From: Streptosporangium becharense
GTDB lineage: Bacteria > Actinomycetota > Actinomycetes > Streptosporangiales > Streptosporangiaceae
Length of the DNA stretch: 64,000 bases
Direction: 5' to 3'
NCBI RefSeq assembly: GCF_014204985.1
Contig: NZ_JACHMP010000001.1
Coordinates: 5,766,001 to 5,830,000 of the forward strand
In this document: piece by piece, positions 1 to 7,427 of the stretch
Layout of the letters: every line of letters starts with the position of its first letter
How positions within the stretch are numbered: position 1 is the first letter of the stretch
The notes under the pieces: generated by a model
The model's database searches: none
Told to the model about the DNA's origin: nothing
What the model saw: only the letters and a program-made list of their open reading frames with translations
Translations under genes and position numbers: made by a program

Positions 1-343
1 GCAGCCCGGGGCGGGGTCTGTGCGAGCCCCTTTGGCATGGGGGGTTCGCTCGTCCGCTTTTCTATTGTCATGGGACGGATGTCATGGGACGGATCAGGGA
101 CCCAGCCCTGGCTAGTTCGTCGGAATCGACTGCGGCTTCGTCGGGGTCGACCACAGTCGGGCGGTGTCTTCGAAGGTCCGCTCGGCCACCGGATCCCGAG
201 GCTCGAAGGTTGGCGCGGTCGTCCATTCGACGGTCGGCCAGGTCTTTCTCTGTTTCGCCTGCTTCCAGCGTCAGGAGATCTGCTTTCATCCCAGGCTTAC
301 GGGCTGGTCCGGGAGCCGCCGGGAAGGTCAGTAGGCTAAAGAC
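1..343. other. Non-coding stretch before folC
   Basis: I see no gene here that I can support; the open frames on both strands are typical high-GC noise. A 14-bp sequence, GTCATGGGACGGAT, is tandemly duplicated at 67-80 and 81-94. In related genomes valS usually precedes folC, so this may be the spacer behind valS, but no valS sequence is visible. Confidence 0.5.
332..337 (+). promoter_or_regulatory. -10 box TAGGCT, leaderless folC promoter
   Basis: TAGGCT fits TANNNT and lies 6 nt before the GTG at 344. No Shine-Dalgarno sequence sits at a useful distance. This is the spacing expected when transcription starts on the start codon. The -35 element is not obvious. Confidence 0.45.
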
Positions 344-1666
344 GTGGACTATCGAGCGGTTGAACAGGCGATCATGCAACGCGGCGTCGAGTGGGACTTC
401 GATCCCAGCCTCGATCGCATCGCCGCGCTTATGGACGTGCTCGGTTCTCCGCAGCGCTCCTATCCCGTGGTGCACGTCGCCGGCACCAACGGTAAGTCGA
501 GCACGACGCGGATGATCGAGTCTCTTCTGCGGGAGCGCAACCTGCGGGTCGGCCGGTTCACCAGCCCGCACCTTGCCTCAATGCGCGAACGCATCTGCGT
601 TGATGGCGTCCCACTCAGTGAGGAGCGCTTCGTCGAGGTCTACGAGGACGTCGCACCGTACCTGCAGATGATCGACTCCCGGGGCCGGAGGCTCTCCTTC
701 TTCGAGACCCTCACCGCGATGGCGTTCGCCGCCTTCGCCGACGCCCCCGTGGACGTCGCGGTCGTCGAGACGGGCATGGGCGGCAGCTTCGACGCCACCA
801 ACGTCGCCGACGGCGCGGTGGCGGTCATCACTCCGATCTCCCTGGACCATGTCGACTACCTCGGTCCCGATGTCGAGACGATCGCCGGAGAGAAGGCGGG
901 CATCATCAAACCCGGGGCGACCGCCGTGTTCGCACAGCAGGAACTTCCTGCGGCGACGGTACTGCTGCACAGGGCGAGCGAGGTCGGCGCCACCGTGGCG
1001 CGCGAGGGGCTGGAGTTCGGCGTGCTGGGCCGGGAGCTCGCCATCGGCGGCCAGATGCTCCGCCTCAAGGGGCTCAGGGCAACCTACGAGGACGTCATGC
1101 TCCCCCTGTACGGGGCCCACCAGGCGAGCAATGCCGCCTGTGCGCTGGCCGCGGTCGAGGCGCTCGGCGCCGGGGACGAACCTCTCAGCGAGGAGGTGGT
1201 GCGCCAGGCGTTCCTGCAGGTGCGCTCACCCGGCAGGCTGGAGGTGGTGCGGCGGGGGCCGACAGTGCTGGTGGACGCCGCGCACAACCCCGGGGGCGTG
1301 CAGGCGACCCTGGAAGCGGTCCGGGAGTCGTTCGACTTCGCCAACCTCATCGGAGTGGTGGCCGTCTTCGGCGACAAGGATGTCCAGAGCATCCTGGAAC
1401 TGATGGAACCCATGATGGACGAGATCGTGGTGACCCGGAACTCCTCGCCGAGGTCCATGGACGTGGACGACCTCGCCGCTCTGGCTGAGGAGATCTTCGG
1501 TCCGGATCGGGTCCACCAGGTGGAACGGTTGGACAACGCCATCGACCGGGCGATCGGCATGGCCGACGCCATGGGGGAGTTCAGCGGGACCGGTGTGTTG
1601 ATCACCGGATCAGTGGTGACGGCGGGGGACGCCAGGTTGCTGCTCAGAGCGGACAAGGAGCAGTGA
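344..1666 (+). CDS. folC: Bifunctional folylpolyglutamate synthase / dihydrofolate synthase FolC
   Basis: This cytosolic ATP-dependent ligase adds glutamate to folates and may also make dihydrofolate from dihydropteroate. The 440-aa length is normal for the family. Visible motifs are the Mur-ligase P-loop AGTNGKSST (residues 46-54), ETGMGGSFDATN (about 142-153), SLDHVDYLG (166-174), GEKAGIIK (182-189) and the C-terminal-domain motif VDAAHNPGG near residue 310. I chose the GTG at 344 because it gives the usual N-terminus and has a -10 box just upstream. The stop codon overlaps a GTG that opens a short repeat-rich reading frame, and DUF4233 follows, a neighbourhood commonly found in actinobacteria. 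Confidence 0.95.
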   Translation: MDYRAVEQAIMQRGVEWDFDPSLDRIAALMDVLGSPQRSYPVVHVAGTNGKSSTTRMIESLLRERNLRVGRFTSPHLASMRERICVDGVPLSEERFVEVYEDVAPYLQMIDSRGRRLSFFETLTAMAFAAFADAPVDVAVVETGMGGSFDATNVADGAVAVITPISLDHVDYLGPDVETIAGEKAGIIKPGATAVFAQQELPAATVLLHRASEVGATVAREGLEFGVLGRELAIGGQMLRLKGLRATYEDVMLPLYGAHQASNAACALAAVEALGAGDEPLSEEVVRQAFLQVRSPGRLEVVRRGPTVLVDAAHNPGGVQATLEAVRESFDFANLIGVVAVFGDKDVQSILELMEPMMDEIVVTRNSSPRSMDVDDLAALAEEIFGPDRVHQVERLDNAIDRAIGMADAMGEFSGTGVLITGSVVTAGDARLLLRADKEQ

Positions 1667-1968
1667 GCGGCACGGTGAAAGCGTGCTGCCCGTGGAGAGA
1701 CGACCCGCCGCCAGGAGGAGCAGTGAGAGGCTCGGTGAGCGGCACGGTGAAGGCCCGACGGAAAGCTGTGGCGACCGGTGCGGTGACAGTTCCGGTGATC
1801 GGTGTGGTCGGTGGCATGGTGACAACCCCGGCGATCGGCATGGTGACAGTTCCGGTGATCGATGTGGTGGGCGACATGGCGACAGCCCCGGTGATCGATG
1901 CGGTGAGAAGTGCAGCAGGCACGGTGAGCGCGGTGCGGAGCGGGCGACGGGGGAGGGGCGAGAGATGA
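1663..1968 (+). CDS. Doubtful 101-codon ORF of repeats between folC and DUF4233
   Basis: The frame opens with GTG overlapping the folC stop (GTGA) and closes with TGA overlapping the ATG of the DUF4233 gene (ATGA). It therefore fills the gap exactly, as a coupled cistron would. The product would be Val/Pro/Ile-rich with the period TVPVIGVVGGMVTTPAIG. I know no family like it. AAGGAG lies only 2 nt before the GTG, which is too close for a good ribosome site. It may simply be a degenerate DNA repeat that happens to be open. Confidence 0.2.
   Translation: MSGTVKACCPWRDDPPPGGAVRGSVSGTVKARRKAVATGAVTVPVIGVVGGMVTTPAIGMVTVPVIDVVGDMATAPVIDAVRSAAGTVSAVRSGRRGRGER
1716..1905 (+). repeat. Degenerate tandem repeats with alternating 36/24-bp spacing
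   Basis: GGTGACAGTTCCGGTGATCG occurs exactly at 1782-1801 and 1842-1861. Relatives start near 1818 and 1878, giving spacings of 36, 24 and 36 bp and a 60-bp higher-order period. At the left end, AGGAGCAGTGAG near 1656 is copied near 1716, and GAGCGGCACGGTGAA is also present twice. The array starts at the folC stop codon. Confidence 0.7.
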
Positions 1969-2303
1969 TCACTGTGACTCCGGGCATGCGGCGCCTGTGC
2001 GCCAGCGTGCTCGGCATGGAGGCGATAGTCGTCGGGCTGTTCACACCGGTGGCCATCAACACGCAGGGCATCGATCCGGCTGTCGCGGTCACCGTCGGCC
2101 TCGGGCTGGCGGTCTTCTGCGTGGTGGTCGTCGGGCTGCTCAAGCACCCTGTGGCGTACATCTTGGGAAGCGTGATCCAGCTCCTCGCCATCGCCTCGGG
2201 GTTCATGGTTCCGACCATGTTCTTCCTCGGATCGATCTTCGCCGCGCTGTGGATCACGGCGATATTCGTCGCTCGCCGTGTCGAGGGCGTCACTTCTCGC
2301 TAA
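1965..2303 (+). CDS. DUF4233 family membrane protein
   Basis: The product is a 112-aa protein with about four hydrophobic segments: roughly residues 8-28, 35-57, 62-82 and 85-104. It ends in a short basic tail. The gene following folC in actinobacteria is typically a DUF4233 protein, and the length and hydrophobic pattern fit. Its function is unknown, and it should sit in the cytoplasmic membrane. The ATG at 1965 is preceded by the purine-rich GGGAGGGGCGAGAG, a strong ribosome-binding site. The stop TAA lies inside the -10 box of the next gene. Confidence 0.8.
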   Translation: MITVTPGMRRLCASVLGMEAIVVGLFTPVAINTQGIDPAVAVTVGLGLAVFCVVVVGLLKHPVAYILGSVIQLLAIASGFMVPTMFFLGSIFAALWITAIFVARRVEGVTSR

Positions 2304-2306
2304 AGT
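2301..2306 (+). promoter_or_regulatory. -10 box TAAAGT, leaderless promoter
   Basis: TAAAGT overlaps the stop codon of the DUF4233 gene and lies 8 nt before the ATG at 2315. No ribosome-binding site is visible before that ATG. This fits a leaderless start. Confidence 0.4.
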
Positions 2307-2314
2307 CGGCCAAC

Positions 2315-4027
2315 ATGGCCGTCCCTCCCATCCAGCCGACCCGGGCCGTGGCAGCCGGGCCCGCGGGCCTGGTCCGCGTTCTCCGAGCCGCCCCGCTGCC
2401 CGACGTCGTCCTCGGACTGCTCGTCGCGATCGCGTTGCCACTGGCGATCGTCGCCATTCCCAACACCATCTCCGTGGTGGCCGCCCTCCTGCCGCCCGGC
2501 GTCTCGCAGATCGAGATGATCCGGGCCCATGGTCTGGCGCTTCCCGTGATGGTCCTGACCGTGCCCGCCGCCGCCGTGGCGGTGCGCCGGACGAGGCCCG
2601 CGTTCCTCGTGGTCGCCGGGCTGGCCCTGATCGCGGCAGCCGACGCCGCCGGGGGGTACGCGGCCTCCACGTTCGCGGTGGGGTGCCTGCGGGCGCTGCA
2701 CGGGGTGGGTGCGGGCCTGCTGGTCCCGGCCACCCTCATGATGGCCTGGGGGCGTTCTCCGGCCCTCAGAGCGGTGTGGGCGGCCACGCTGGCGGTGAGC
2801 CTGGTGGCCGCCCAGGCGCTCGCCCTGGGGCCGCTCGACGAGGTGAGCTCCTGGCGGGTCTCCCTCCAGCCGTACCCGATGCTGACCGGTGTGGCGCTCG
2901 TGCTGGCCGCGCTCCATCTCGTGTTCTGGCTGGAGAAGGGTGAGGACCCCGTCCGGGGTCCGGCGCCGGTTCCGGGGGAGCAGCGGCGTTCCCTGCTGGT
3001 GATCGTGCCCGCCGCGGGTGTCGCCGCCCTCGCGGTGGGAGGCACGTTCGACTGGTCGGCGACCCTGGTGGTCCGCGCGGCACTGGTGTCACTGCTGGCC
3101 CTGCTGGGGCTGGCCACCTTGGGCGCCCCGGGAGGAGCCGCCGGCCGCGCGTCCGCGTACGCGATGTCCGCGGTGGGGGTGGTGCTCCTGCCCACCTGTG
3201 CCCAGGTCACCTATGTCGAGCTCGGCGGGCTCGGCGGCCCCGGCCTGTCGGGGCTGTGGCCGGCTTTCGTGATCGCGGGGGTGGCGGGTCTGGTCGCCGC
3301 AGTGCTGGCCGGTCGGTTGCGTGACGCCGCCGTCCCCGGCCTCGCGGCGGGCGGTCTGGTGGCCGTGATGGCCGGCCTGTGCGCGGTCCGGTTGTTCCTG
3401 CCGACCCCCGGCGGGCCGATTCTGATCCTGCCGTTCGTGCTGCTCACCGTGGGGGCTGCGGTGGCGCTCACCGCCGCGCTGCGTCTGCACGGGGCGGTCT
3501 CGGCGCTTTTCGCCCTGTCGTTGTTCTTTCCCGCGGTGCTCGTGGGCTTCCTGCTGGGCAGCGGTGTCCAGGTCCCCCGCCTGAGGGAGGCGACGACTCC
3601 GCAGGCCCTGGTCGACGGGTTCGTGGACGCACTGCATCTGTGGGCGCTGATCGGAGGTGGCCTGGTGCTTCTGGTCATCGTGCTCGGGGCGGTCTTCGCC
3701 CGTCTCCTGCCCGGCACCTCGGCGGACACGGGCACCGAGGGCCTGCCGGGCACCTCGGACGTGCCGGGTACCCGTGAGGCGACCGGGGCGAAGGATCCGG
3801 TGCGCGGGAGGGATGCGGCCGTACCGGTCGTACCGGGTGCCGCCGCCGAGGCGACACCGCCCGGGGACGGCGGGGACACCCGCCCGCGTCCCGTGCCGGA
3901 CCCGGCAGGGGAACCCGCGCGGGAGCCCGGTCCGGACCAGGAGAAGACCGCGGTCCCGCCCGTGGTGGTGCCGCCGCCCACTCCCTCACCGGAGGACGAC
4001 CCGGCGAACGGCTCCACCCTTCCGTGA
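2315..4027 (+). CDS. Multi-pass membrane protein resembling MFS transporters
   Basis: The 570-aa protein has about 12-14 hydrophobic segments up to residue ~470. A Pro/Gly/Thr-rich, mostly hydrophilic tail of ~100 residues follows. The segment GCLRALHGVGAGLLVPATLMM resembles the helix 4-5 region of drug:proton antiporters. However, the usual loop 2-3 signature (GxLxDRxGR-like) is not clear, so transport activity is only inferred. The substrate is unknown. It is the last gene of the folC block, and ndk follows with its own ribosome-binding site. I chose the ATG at 2315 because of the leaderless -10 box and because the upstream frame overlaps DUF4233. Confidence 0.7.
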   Translation: MAVPPIQPTRAVAAGPAGLVRVLRAAPLPDVVLGLLVAIALPLAIVAIPNTISVVAALLPPGVSQIEMIRAHGLALPVMVLTVPAAAVAVRRTRPAFLVVAGLALIAAADAAGGYAASTFAVGCLRALHGVGAGLLVPATLMMAWGRSPALRAVWAATLAVSLVAAQALALGPLDEVSSWRVSLQPYPMLTGVALVLAALHLVFWLEKGEDPVRGPAPVPGEQRRSLLVIVPAAGVAALAVGGTFDWSATLVVRAALVSLLALLGLATLGAPGGAAGRASAYAMSAVGVVLLPTCAQVTYVELGGLGGPGLSGLWPAFVIAGVAGLVAAVLAGRLRDAAVPGLAAGGLVAVMAGLCAVRLFLPTPGGPILILPFVLLTVGAAVALTAALRLHGAVSALFALSLFFPAVLVGFLLGSGVQVPRLREATTPQALVDGFVDALHLWALIGGGLVLLVIVLGAVFARLLPGTSADTGTEGLPGTSDVPGTREATGAKDPVRGRDAAVPVVPGAAAEATPPGDGGDTRPRPVPDPAGEPAREPGPDQEKTAVPPVVVPPPTPSPEDDPANGSTLP

Positions 4028-4123
4028 CGTGACCTCGCCGACCATGGGGAACCTCGCGAAGGGCGGTAAACTTCGCGCGTTCACCGCAGTCCGCGACCTA
4101 TCCCTGTTCAAAGGAGAACTCCA

Positions 4124-4534
4124 GTGTCCGAGCGCACCCTTGTCCTGATCAAGCCCGACGGCGTCGCGCGTGGTCTCATCGGTGACGTCATCGCCCGCGT
4201 CGAGCGCAAGGGCCTGAAGGTCGTGGCGTTGGAGCTGCGCACCCTGGACGTCGAGACGGCCAAGGCGCACTACGCCGAGCACTCCGAGCGGCCGTTCTTC
4301 GGGGAGCTGGTGGAGTTCATCACCTCCGGCCCGCTGGTCGCGCTGGTGCTCGAGGGCCCCCGCGCCGTCGAGGCCTTCCGCGCGCTCGCCGGTCTCACCG
4401 ACCCGGTGAAGTCCGCTCCCGGCACCATCCGCGGCGACCACGCCCTGGAGATCGGCGCGAACGTCGTCCACGGCTCCGACTCCCCCGAGTCCGCCGCCAG
4501 GGAGATCAAGATCTTCTTCCCGGACCGCTTCTAA
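4124..4534 (+). CDS. ndk: Nucleoside diphosphate kinase
   Basis: The enzyme equilibrates nucleoside di- and triphosphates by a ping-pong reaction through a phosphohistidine. The 136-aa length is standard. The active-site motif NVVHGSDS places the catalytic histidine at residue 116, and the N-terminal [10 protein letters not shown] is typical of the family. The start is GTG preceded by AAAGGAGAA at a good distance. A hairpin just behind the stop separates it from mreB. The protein is cytosolic and housekeeping. Confidence 0.97.
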   Translation: MSERTLVLIKPDGVARGLIGDVIARVERKGLKVVALELRTLDVETAKAHYAEHSERPFFGELVEFITSGPLVALVLEGPRAVEAFRALAGLTDPVKSAPGTIRGDHALEIGANVVHGSDSPESAAREIKIFFPDRF

Positions 4535-4557
4535 ACTCCCGGATATTCCGGCTTCGC

Positions 4558-4589
4558 GGACCCCGTCGTCCTGTGGGACGGCGGGGTCC
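4558..4589 (+). terminator. Hairpin terminator behind ndk
   Basis: GGACCCCGTCGTCC (4558-4571) pairs with GGACGGCGGGGTCC (4576-4589) with a TGTG loop and one G-U pair. There is no U-tract, as is common for actinobacterial terminators. Confidence 0.7.
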
Positions 4590-4662
4590 GGTGCGTTCCG
4601 CCTGACCCAAGATTTTGCTGGGGTAGGGCTGCTCATTGCGCTTAAGGGTGGGTGCGCCACGT

Positions 4663-4668
4663 TACGAT
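4663..4668 (+). promoter_or_regulatory. Candidate -10 box (TACGAT) of the mre cluster
   Basis: TACGAT fits TANNNT and lies about 57 nt before the mreB ATG in a locally AT-richer stretch. TTGCGC at 4636-4641 would be a -35 only with an unusually long 21-nt spacer, so only the -10 is proposed. Confidence 0.35.
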
Positions 4669-4725
4669 TCGAGTGCGTTCCGTAGTTTTCGCCGACGACC
4701 CGACGGAAGGGGGGCAGCCTTCCTC

Positions 4726-5757
4726 ATGGGCGGTAATCTTGCTTTTCTCGGCCGTGACATGGCAGTCGACCTCGGCACCGCGAACACGCTGGTCTATGTG
4801 AGAGGCCGCGGCATCGTGCTCAACGAGCCTTCCGTCGTTGCGATCAACACCACGACGGGGAAGATCGTGGCCGTGGGCATCGAGGCCAAACGGATGATCG
4901 GTCGCACGCCCGGCAACATCGTGGCCATCCGGCCGCTCAAGGACGGTGTGATCGCCGACTTCGACGTGACCGAGCGCATGCTGCGCTATTTCATCCAGCG
5001 GGTGCACAGACGTCGTCACTTCGCCAAGCCGCGCATCATCATCGCGGTGCCGAGCGGGATCACCGGGGTCGAGCAGCGCGCGGTCAAGGAGGCCGGCTAC
5101 CAGGCGGGAGCCCGCCGGGTCTACATCATCGAGGAGCCGATGGCCGCCGCGATCGGTGCCGGTCTGCCCGTGCACGAGCCGACCGGCAACATGGTGGTCG
5201 ACGTCGGCGGTGGCACCACCGAGGTCGCGATCATCTCGATGGGCGGCGTGGTCACCAGCCAGTCGATCAGGGTGGGCGGCGACGAGCTCGACCACGCGAT
5301 CATCACCTTCGCCAAGAAGGAGTACTCCCTCATGCTCGGCGAACGGACCGCCGAGGAGGTCAAGATGGCGATCGGTTCCGCCTGCCTGCTGCCCGAGGAG
5401 AGTCACGCCGAGATCCGGGGTCGCGACCTGGTCAGCGGGCTGCCGAAGACGGTCGTCGTGTCCGCCGGAGAGATCCGCAAGGCCATCGAGGAGCCGCTGA
5501 ACGCGATCGTCGACGCGGTCAAGACCACACTCGACAAGTGCCCGCCCGAGCTGTCCGGAGACCTGATGGACCGGGGGATCGCGCTCACCGGTGGCGGAGC
5601 GCTGCTGAAGGGGATGGACGAGCGGCTCAAGGACGAGACGGGCATGCCCATCCATCTCGTCGACAACGCGCTCGACTCCGTCGCGCTCGGCTCGGGCAAG
5701 TGCGTCGAGGACTTCGACGCTCTCCAGCAGGTTCTCGTCCCCGAACCACGTCACTGA
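4726..5757 (+). CDS. mreB: Rod-shape determining actin homolog MreB
   Basis: MreB is an actin-like ATPase that organises peptidoglycan synthesis at the membrane. In mycelial actinomycetes it mainly serves aerial hyphae and the spore wall. The 343-aa product has DLGTANT (residues 15-21), the phosphate-2 loop [12 protein letters not shown] and the adenosine motif [14 protein letters not shown] chose the ATG at 4726 over an in-frame start 30 codons upstream because it gives the normal N-terminus and follows GGAAGGGGGG. The stop overlaps the mreC start (TGATG), so the two are probably translationally coupled. Confidence 0.97.
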   Translation: MGGNLAFLGRDMAVDLGTANTLVYVRGRGIVLNEPSVVAINTTTGKIVAVGIEAKRMIGRTPGNIVAIRPLKDGVIADFDVTERMLRYFIQRVHRRRHFAKPRIIIAVPSGITGVEQRAVKEAGYQAGARRVYIIEEPMAAAIGAGLPVHEPTGNMVVDVGGGTTEVAIISMGGVVTSQSIRVGGDELDHAIITFAKKEYSLMLGERTAEEVKMAIGSACLLPEESHAEIRGRDLVSGLPKTVVVSAGEIRKAIEEPLNAIVDAVKTTLDKCPPELSGDLMDRGIALTGGGALLKGMDERLKDETGMPIHLVDNALDSVALGSGKCVEDFDALQQVLVPEPRH

Positions 5758-6665
5758 TGAAGGACACCCGCCGGTCACGGATCAACCTGGGGTTGCTGCT
5801 CGCAGCCGCGTTGATCCTGGTGACCGTCGATCATCGTGCCGGGGCCGGCTCCCCGCTGGGCCCGCTCCGGGGAGTCGGCAGCGAGCTGTTCGGGGCTGTG
5901 GAGAACGCGGGAGCCGGGATCGCCCGGCCGGTCGGCGAGTTCTTCGAGACGATGGCCGGAGCACCCGCCGCCCGGCGGCGGGTCGAGGAGTTGCGTGCCG
6001 AGAACCAGCGGCTCAAGCGTGACCTGGCGGCGCGGAACCTCGATCGCAGGCGCTCGGAGGAACTGCGCAGACTGCTGGGTACGGCGGGAGCCGGTGGATA
6101 CACGGTCGTGACCGCCCAGGTGATCGCCCGGCGGGGCACGCTCGGATTCGAGGAGGCCGTCGAGCTCGACGTGGGCCGTGCCGACGGGGTGCGTCCGGAG
6201 ATGACCGTGCTGAACGCCGACGGGCTGGTCGGCCGGGTGATCCAGGCGGGTTCGGAGACCTCGACCGTGCTCCTGCTCAGCGACCCCGCCTCGGCCGCCG
6301 GAGCCCGGCTGGAGAGCAGCAACGAGATCGGCGTGGTGCACGGCGTGGGGGAGAACGGTCGCCTGATCCGTTTCCGGTTGCTCGACTCGACCGCGCCGAT
6401 CACCCCCGGCCACCGGATCGTGAGCTTCGGCTCCCAGCGTGGGGTTCCGTACGTGGCGGGGGTGCCGATCGGGGTGATCGAGCGGGTGGAGGCCACACCG
6501 GGGGAGCTGACCCGTATCGCCTACGCACGGCCGTACGCCGACCTCACCGCGCTCGACGTGGTCGGTGTGGTGATGCGGGCACCCCGGCGTGAGCCGCGCG
6601 GCCCGGTGATCCCCCCGGAGCCGCGAGAGCCGAAGAAACCCTCCGTGGCGCGAGAGGGGACCTGA
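5757..6665 (+). CDS. mreC: Rod-shape determining protein MreC
   Basis: MreC links the MreB filament to the PBP2/RodA wall synthase across the membrane. The 302-aa protein has one N-terminal membrane segment (about residues 9-23). A coiled coil rich in Arg/Glu/Leu (about 70-110) and the beta-rich MreC core with GLVGRVIQ and LLLSDPAS follow. A short Pro/Arg-rich tail closes the protein. It overlaps mreB by one base and lies 3 nt before mreD. Confidence 0.95.
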   Translation: MKDTRRSRINLGLLLAAALILVTVDHRAGAGSPLGPLRGVGSELFGAVENAGAGIARPVGEFFETMAGAPAARRRVEELRAENQRLKRDLAARNLDRRRSEELRRLLGTAGAGGYTVVTAQVIARRGTLGFEEAVELDVGRADGVRPEMTVLNADGLVGRVIQAGSETSTVLLLSDPASAAGARLESSNEIGVVHGVGENGRLIRFRLLDSTAPITPGHRIVSFGSQRGVPYVAGVPIGVIERVEATPGELTRIAYARPYADLTALDVVGVVMRAPRREPRGPVIPPEPREPKKPSVAREGT

Positions 6666-6668
6666 CGG

Positions 6669-7217
6669 ATGGTACGGGGCGTGCTGTTCGTGGCGATGCT
6701 CCTGATCGTCATGGTCGTCCAGGTGACGGTCGTCAACCTGCTGCCGTTACCCGGGGAGGCCGTGCCGGATCTGGTCCTGCTCGCGGTGGTGGGTTACGCG
6801 CTGGCCCGGGGCGCCACGGCGGGGGCCGTCATGGGGTTCACCGTGGGGCTCGTCAGTGACGTGCTGCCGCCGGTGGCCCACCTGCTCGGGCAGAACGCGT
6901 TCCTGCTGTGTCTCGTCGGTTTCATCGCAGGGCGGGCGGTCGAGAAGTATCCGGGGGCCGGGCCGGTCGCGGCGTTGGGGTGCGCGGCCGCGGGCCCGGT
7001 GATCGCGGTGGCGGCCGGTGCCCTGCTCAACGATGTACGGGTCGACCTGGCCACGCTCACCACGGTGTTGCCGCAGGCGGTGTTCTACAACCTGCTGGCC
7101 GCACCGCCCGTGGTGTGGGCGGCGCGCAGGGTCGTCCGGGGGCCGGAGACGACGTGGTCGGTCCACCGGTCGTCGCGCTATCCGGCGCGGGGTCGTGTGG
7201 AGTGGGGTGCATGGTGA
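6669..7217 (+). CDS. mreD: Rod-shape determining membrane protein MreD
   Basis: The 182-aa integral membrane protein has about five to six hydrophobic segments, the MreD pattern, and PDLVLLAVVGYALARG near residues 34-49 is typical. It is part of the elongation complex with MreC, PBP2 and RodA. It follows mreC after 3 nt. The C-terminus is basic and cytoplasmic. A 23-bp-period repeat array begins at its stop codon. Confidence 0.92.
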   Translation: MVRGVLFVAMLLIVMVVQVTVVNLLPLPGEAVPDLVLLAVVGYALARGATAGAVMGFTVGLVSDVLPPVAHLLGQNAFLLCLVGFIAGRAVEKYPGAGPVAALGCAAAGPVIAVAAGALLNDVRVDLATLTTVLPQAVFYNLLAAPPVVWAARRVVRGPETTWSVHRSSRYPARGRVEWGAW

Positions 7218-7323
7218 GGAAACCATCAGGCGCCCGGTGAGGAGACCGCCGGGTGCCTGGTGGAGAACACCGGGCCCGGTGAGGGGGGTGCCGGGCGTGT
7301 GGTGAGGGGTTCGCCCGGTGGGC
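7213..7323 (+). repeat. Five degenerate 23-bp repeats behind mreD
   Basis: Units of the form GGTGAGG...CCGGG start at 7213, 7236, 7259, 7278 and 7301, with spacings of 23, 23, 19 and 23 bp. The first unit contains the mreD stop codon. 23 is not a multiple of 3, so this is not a coding repeat. The spacer to mrdA is otherwise featureless. Confidence 0.65.
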
Positions 7324-7427
7324 GGCGGCTGTCTCACCGGGTGGGGCGGCTGGGCCGCGGGACGTGGGTGGGGGCTCCGCGGGCGTGGCGGTCAGGGGGC
7401 GGGCGTGACGCGTGAGGAGGAACGGGC

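Noticed and set aside
1644-2441. Minus-strand frame over the repeat region, product rich in RSPxLSPC repeats
   Set aside because: The repeats are DNA repeats read in another frame. There is no promoter or ribosome site, and the frame overlaps DUF4233 antisense.
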